The notes beneath the pieces were generated by a model. It saw only the letters and a list, made by a program, of their open reading frames with translations. It was not told the DNA's origin and made no database searches. Shown here in pieces: positions 61,662 through 64,000 of a stretch of DNA of 64,000 bases. The stretch comes from Rhodoferax antarcticus ANT.BR (lineage in GTDB: Bacteria; Pseudomonadota; Gammaproteobacteria; Burkholderiales; Burkholderiaceae_C): contig NZ_MSYM01000016.1 of assembly GCF_001938565.1 (NCBI RefSeq), positions 1 through 64,000 of the forward strand. Direction: 5' to 3'. The translations under genes were made by a program, and so were the position numbers. Positions within the stretch are counted from its first letter, which is position 1, and the number at the start of each line of letters is the position of its first letter.

Positions 61662-63275
61662 TTATTTGGTCATGTCCACGCCGTAAAACTCGTGCGTACC
61701 AAACGGGCTGATCTTGAAGTCGATCACTTCCTTGCGCACTGGTTTGATGGCCACCGCGTGGGCGATGGTGAACCAGGGCGCTTGCTCCTTGAAAATCACC
61801 TGGGCTTTTTCATACAGCGTGGCGCGCTCAGCTTGGTTGGAGGTGACCTTGGCTTTCTGGATCAGGTCTTCAAACGGCTGGTAGCAGAACTTGGCCACGT
61901 TGGAGCCGTTGGACTTGGCCGAAGTGCAGCCCAGCAAGGTGTTAAGGAAGTTGTCCGGATCCCCGTTGTCACCGGTCCAGCCCAACATGCCCATTTGGTG
62001 CTCGCCGGCTTGCATGCGCTTGCGGTACTCGCCCCACTCAAAGCTCTTGATCTCGGCCTTGATGCCGACTTTGGCCAGGTCAGCCTGCATCAGCTCGGCA
62101 ATGCGTTTGGCGTTCGGGTTGTAGGGGCGCTGCACTGGCATGGCCCACAAGTCAGTAGTGAAGCCATTGGCCAAGCCTGCGGCTGCCAGCAGCTTTTTGG
62201 CTTCAGCGGGGTTGAAGGCATCGTCCTTGACGGACTTGTTGTACGACCACAGGGTTGGCGGGATTGGGTTGGTGGCTGGCACGCCGGTGCCCAGGTACAC
62301 CGCGTCCACAATGGCTTTTTTGTCGATGGCCATGTTGACGGCTTTGCGAACGCGCACGTCGTCAAACGGTTTTTTGGTGGTGTTGTAGGCCAGGTAACCG
62401 ATGTTCAGGCCGGGTTGTTCCAGCACCTTAACGTCGGGGTCCTTGCGGATGGCAGCCAAGTCTGCCGGGTTCGGGTAGGGCATCACGTGGCATTCGCCCT
62501 TTTGCAACTTGGCCCAGCGCACCGACGCGTCAGGCGTGATGGCAAAGATCAAATTGTCAATCTTCGCCTTGCCAGCCCAGTACTGCGGGAAGGCTTTGTA
62601 GCGGATCAGCGCGTCTTTCTGGTACTGCACCAGCATGAAGGGGCCGGTGCCCAAAGGCTCCTGGTCGATTTTTTCTGGTGTGCCCGCTTTCAGCATGGCA
62701 ATGGCGTATTCCTTGGACTGCACGCCGTTGTGTGGCATGGCCATGTTGGCCAGGAACGGGGCTTCTGGCGCATTCAGCACAATCTTCACCGTGTATTCAT
62801 CGACCTTTTCCACTGACTTCAGCAGTTTGGGCATGCCCATGTCGTCAAAGTAGGAGTGGTTGGAACTGGTGACCTTGAAATACGGGTCTTCCTTATTCCA
62901 CTGACGGTCGATCGAGAAGATGAAGTCATCTGCGTTGAAGTCACGCGATGGCTTGAAGTTTTTGTTCGCATGAAATTTAACCCCCTTGCGCAGGGAGAAG
63001 GTATAGACCGTGCCATCAGGCGAGATCGTCCATTTTTCTGCCAGGGCCGGAATCACCTTGGTGCCGCCGCGCTCAAAAGCGACTGGCGTGTTGTAGATCT
63101 GAACCCCTGCATCAAAAGAGGTGCCGGTGGTGTTGATGCCGGGATAAAAGTTCTCCGGGCTACCTTCCGAGCAATACACCAGCGTTTTGGCCGACACCGG
63201 CGACAGCGCCAGCAAAGCGGGTAGCGCCAGCACGCACAAAGCGGTGCGCTTCAACGGAAATTTGGAAATCATCAT
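61662..63275 (-). CDS. dppA: Dipeptide ABC transporter, periplasmic binding protein
   Basis: A 537-residue solute-binding family 5 protein. The signal peptide covers about residues 1-29 (LALSPVSA). The mature protein starts KTLVYCSEGSPENFYPG, and the family motif AEKWTISPDGTVYTFSLRKGVKFH follows; the C-terminal QAPWFTIAHAVAIKP and ISPFGTHEFYGVDMTK are very DppA-like. It would bind dipeptides or heme. GGAG precedes the ATG at 63273-63275. It lies 19 bp after the ABC ATPase gene, so the transporter genes run in from the right edge. Confidence 0.95.
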   Translation of the reverse strand: MMISKFPLKRTALCVLALPALLALSPVSAKTLVYCSEGSPENFYPGINTTGTSFDAGVQIYNTPVAFERGGTKVIPALAEKWTISPDGTVYTFSLRKGVKFHANKNFKPSRDFNADDFIFSIDRQWNKEDPYFKVTSSNHSYFDDMGMPKLLKSVEKVDEYTVKIVLNAPEAPFLANMAMPHNGVQSKEYAIAMLKAGTPEKIDQEPLGTGPFMLVQYQKDALIRYKAFPQYWAGKAKIDNLIFAITPDASVRWAKLQKGECHVMPYPNPADLAAIRKDPDVKVLEQPGLNIGYLAYNTTKKPFDDVRVRKAVNMAIDKKAIVDAVYLGTGVPATNPIPPTLWSYNKSVKDDAFNPAEAKKLLAAAGLANGFTTDLWAMPVQRPYNPNAKRIAELMQADLAKVGIKAEIKSFEWGEYRKRMQAGEHQMGMLGWTGDNGDPDNFLNTLLGCTSAKSNGSNVAKFCYQPFEDLIQKAKVTSNQAERATLYEKAQVIFKEQAPWFTIAHAVAIKPVRKEVIDFKISPFGTHEFYGVDMTK

Positions 63276-63294
63276 CTTTTGGACTCCTGACAGG

Positions 63295-64000
63295 TTAATG
63301 CTGCGCTGCAGCGGGTTGGGACAATTGTTCAGCCAGATGGCAGGCCACTTGCCTGCCCGCCAACGCTCTCAAAACAGGCCGCTGTTCCTGGCACAGCGGC
63401 ACCACATGCGGGCAGCGTGTGGAAAACACGCAGCCGCTGGGCGGGTTCAAGGGGGAAGGCAGTTCGCCTTTCAACACGATACGCTGTTTGGAAACTCCAG
63501 TGCCGACCATACCCGGTGTGGAGGCCAAAAGTGCCTGGGTGTAGGGATGCAGCGGCTGGGCAAAAAGCGTGGCTTTGTCGCCTTGCTCCATGGCGTGGCC
63601 CAAATACATCACCAGCAAATCGTCGGCAATATGCCGCACCACGCCCAAGTCATGCGAGATGAACAGGTAAGCCAGACCCAGTTCGCGCTGCAAGTCAGCC
63701 AGCAGGTTCAGCACCTGCGCCTGAATCGACACGTCCAGCGCTGAAACTGGCTCGTCGGCCACGATCAGCGCGGGCTTGAGCATGAGTGCGCGCGCAATGG
63801 CAATACGCTGGCGCTGCCCGCCCGAGAACATATGTGGGTAGCGGTCATAGTGCTCCGGGCGAAGGCCCACCAGCGCCAGCATGGCGCGCGCCTGCTCGGC
63901 ACGCTGCTTGGCATCCAGCGGGGTGTTGATCTCCAGCGGGGCTTCCAGGATGGCGCCGATCTTCTTGCGCGGGTTGAGCGAGCCATAGGGGTTCTGGAAC
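63295..64000 (-). CDS. dppF: Dipeptide ABC transporter ATPase DppF, partial
   Basis: The C-terminal 235 residues of an oligopeptide-type ABC ATPase; the Walker A lies beyond the right edge. Seen: Q-loop FQNPYGSLNPRKKI, signature MFSGGQRQRIAIARAL, Walker B ALIVADEPVSALDVSIQ, H-loop FISHDLGVV, and the C-terminal oligopeptide domain with CVFSTRCPHVVPLC. That end motif, and the place next to dppA, point to DppF rather than DppD. No disruption is seen within the window. Confidence 0.94.
   Translation of the reverse strand, partial: FQNPYGSLNPRKKIGAILEAPLEINTPLDAKQRAEQARAMLALVGLRPEHYDRYPHMFSGGQRQRIAIARALMLKPALIVADEPVSALDVSIQAQVLNLLADLQRELGLAYLFISHDLGVVRHIADDLLVMYLGHAMEQGDKATLFAQPLHPYTQALLASTPGMVGTGVSKQRIVLKGELPSPLNPPSGCVFSTRCPHVVPLCQEQRPVLRALAGRQVACHLAEQLSQPAAAQH

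Overview
The window looks like a betaproteobacterial chromosome of the order Burkholderiales, most likely Comamonadaceae and close to Rhodoferax or Polaromonas. Grounds: high GC with Comamonadaceae-style codon use, the rpsF-priB-rpsR-rplI-dnaB block, the alaA-hom-thrC-mobB-moeA-moaD-moaE-clpB block, and a dispersed CTAG-bearing palindromic repeat that I associate with this family. The placement is inference; no rRNA gene is present.

Region 1 (1-8117), iron uptake and insertion sequences. Two nearly identical, same-orientation IS4-family copies (1-737, cut by the window edge, and 6299-7630, complete with 18-bp inverted repeats and a 9-bp target duplication) flank a ferric-iron ABC transporter (fbpABC-like, 2472-6226). 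A Fur-box-like site sits between it and a divergent DUF2325 coiled-coil protein. The second IS landed 19 nt upstream of a thioesterase start codon.

Region 2 (8118-24215), the most interesting part, is a putative sulfane-sulfur-controlled respiratory module. A sigma-54 activator (19212-20630) carries three N-terminal cysteines with the same C-x10-C-x6-C spacing as the polysulfide sensor FisR. Three promoters in the window share the pattern TGGCAYG-N4-TTGAT, each with a TGACAGT core 86-87 bp upstream of the -24 GG. They precede (i) an operon for a cytochrome-bd-like oxidase fused to cytochrome c, a second membrane subunit, a monoheme cytochrome c, and flavocytochrome c sulfide dehydrogenase FccB plus diheme FccA; (ii) a stand-alone Rieske protein and a truncated hemoglobin; (iii) a degenerate persulfide-dioxygenase-like protein and CcoG. 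Between them lie a 1-Cys peroxiredoxin, an exported thioredoxin-fold-like protein, an exported DsrE, an exported rhodanese, a Tat-exported metallo-beta-lactamase-fold protein, a methyltransferase, a DUF3309 protein and a ferritin-like protein. A TauE-family exporter follows at 25202. The simplest model is that sulfide or persulfide triggers FisR, and electrons from sulfide pass through FccAB and cytochrome c to the bd-like oxidase.

Region 3 (24263-41531), mostly housekeeping: alpha/beta hydrolase, surE-pcm-nlpD (without the rpoS that often follows) and rlmD, a lipoprotein, a BI-1 family membrane protein, a GlcG/HbpS protein, TonB, divergent ppsR/ppsA, a sodium/solute symporter, rpsF-priB-rpsR-rplI and dnaB.

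Region 4 (41532-64000): tandem 76-bp repeats, PIN-PhoH protein, bcp, a Mth938-domain protein, alaA, hom, a decayed vapBC pair wedged between hom and thrC, the molybdenum-cofactor genes, clpB, a GH19 glycosidase/endolysin pseudogene with three in-frame stops, a soluble histidine kinase with a receiver-TPR partner, an MFS transporter, a ThDP enzyme, and a dipeptide ABC transporter running off the right edge.

At least eleven copies of the CTAG-type repeat are scattered through the window. Four of them lie inside genes without breaking the reading frame.
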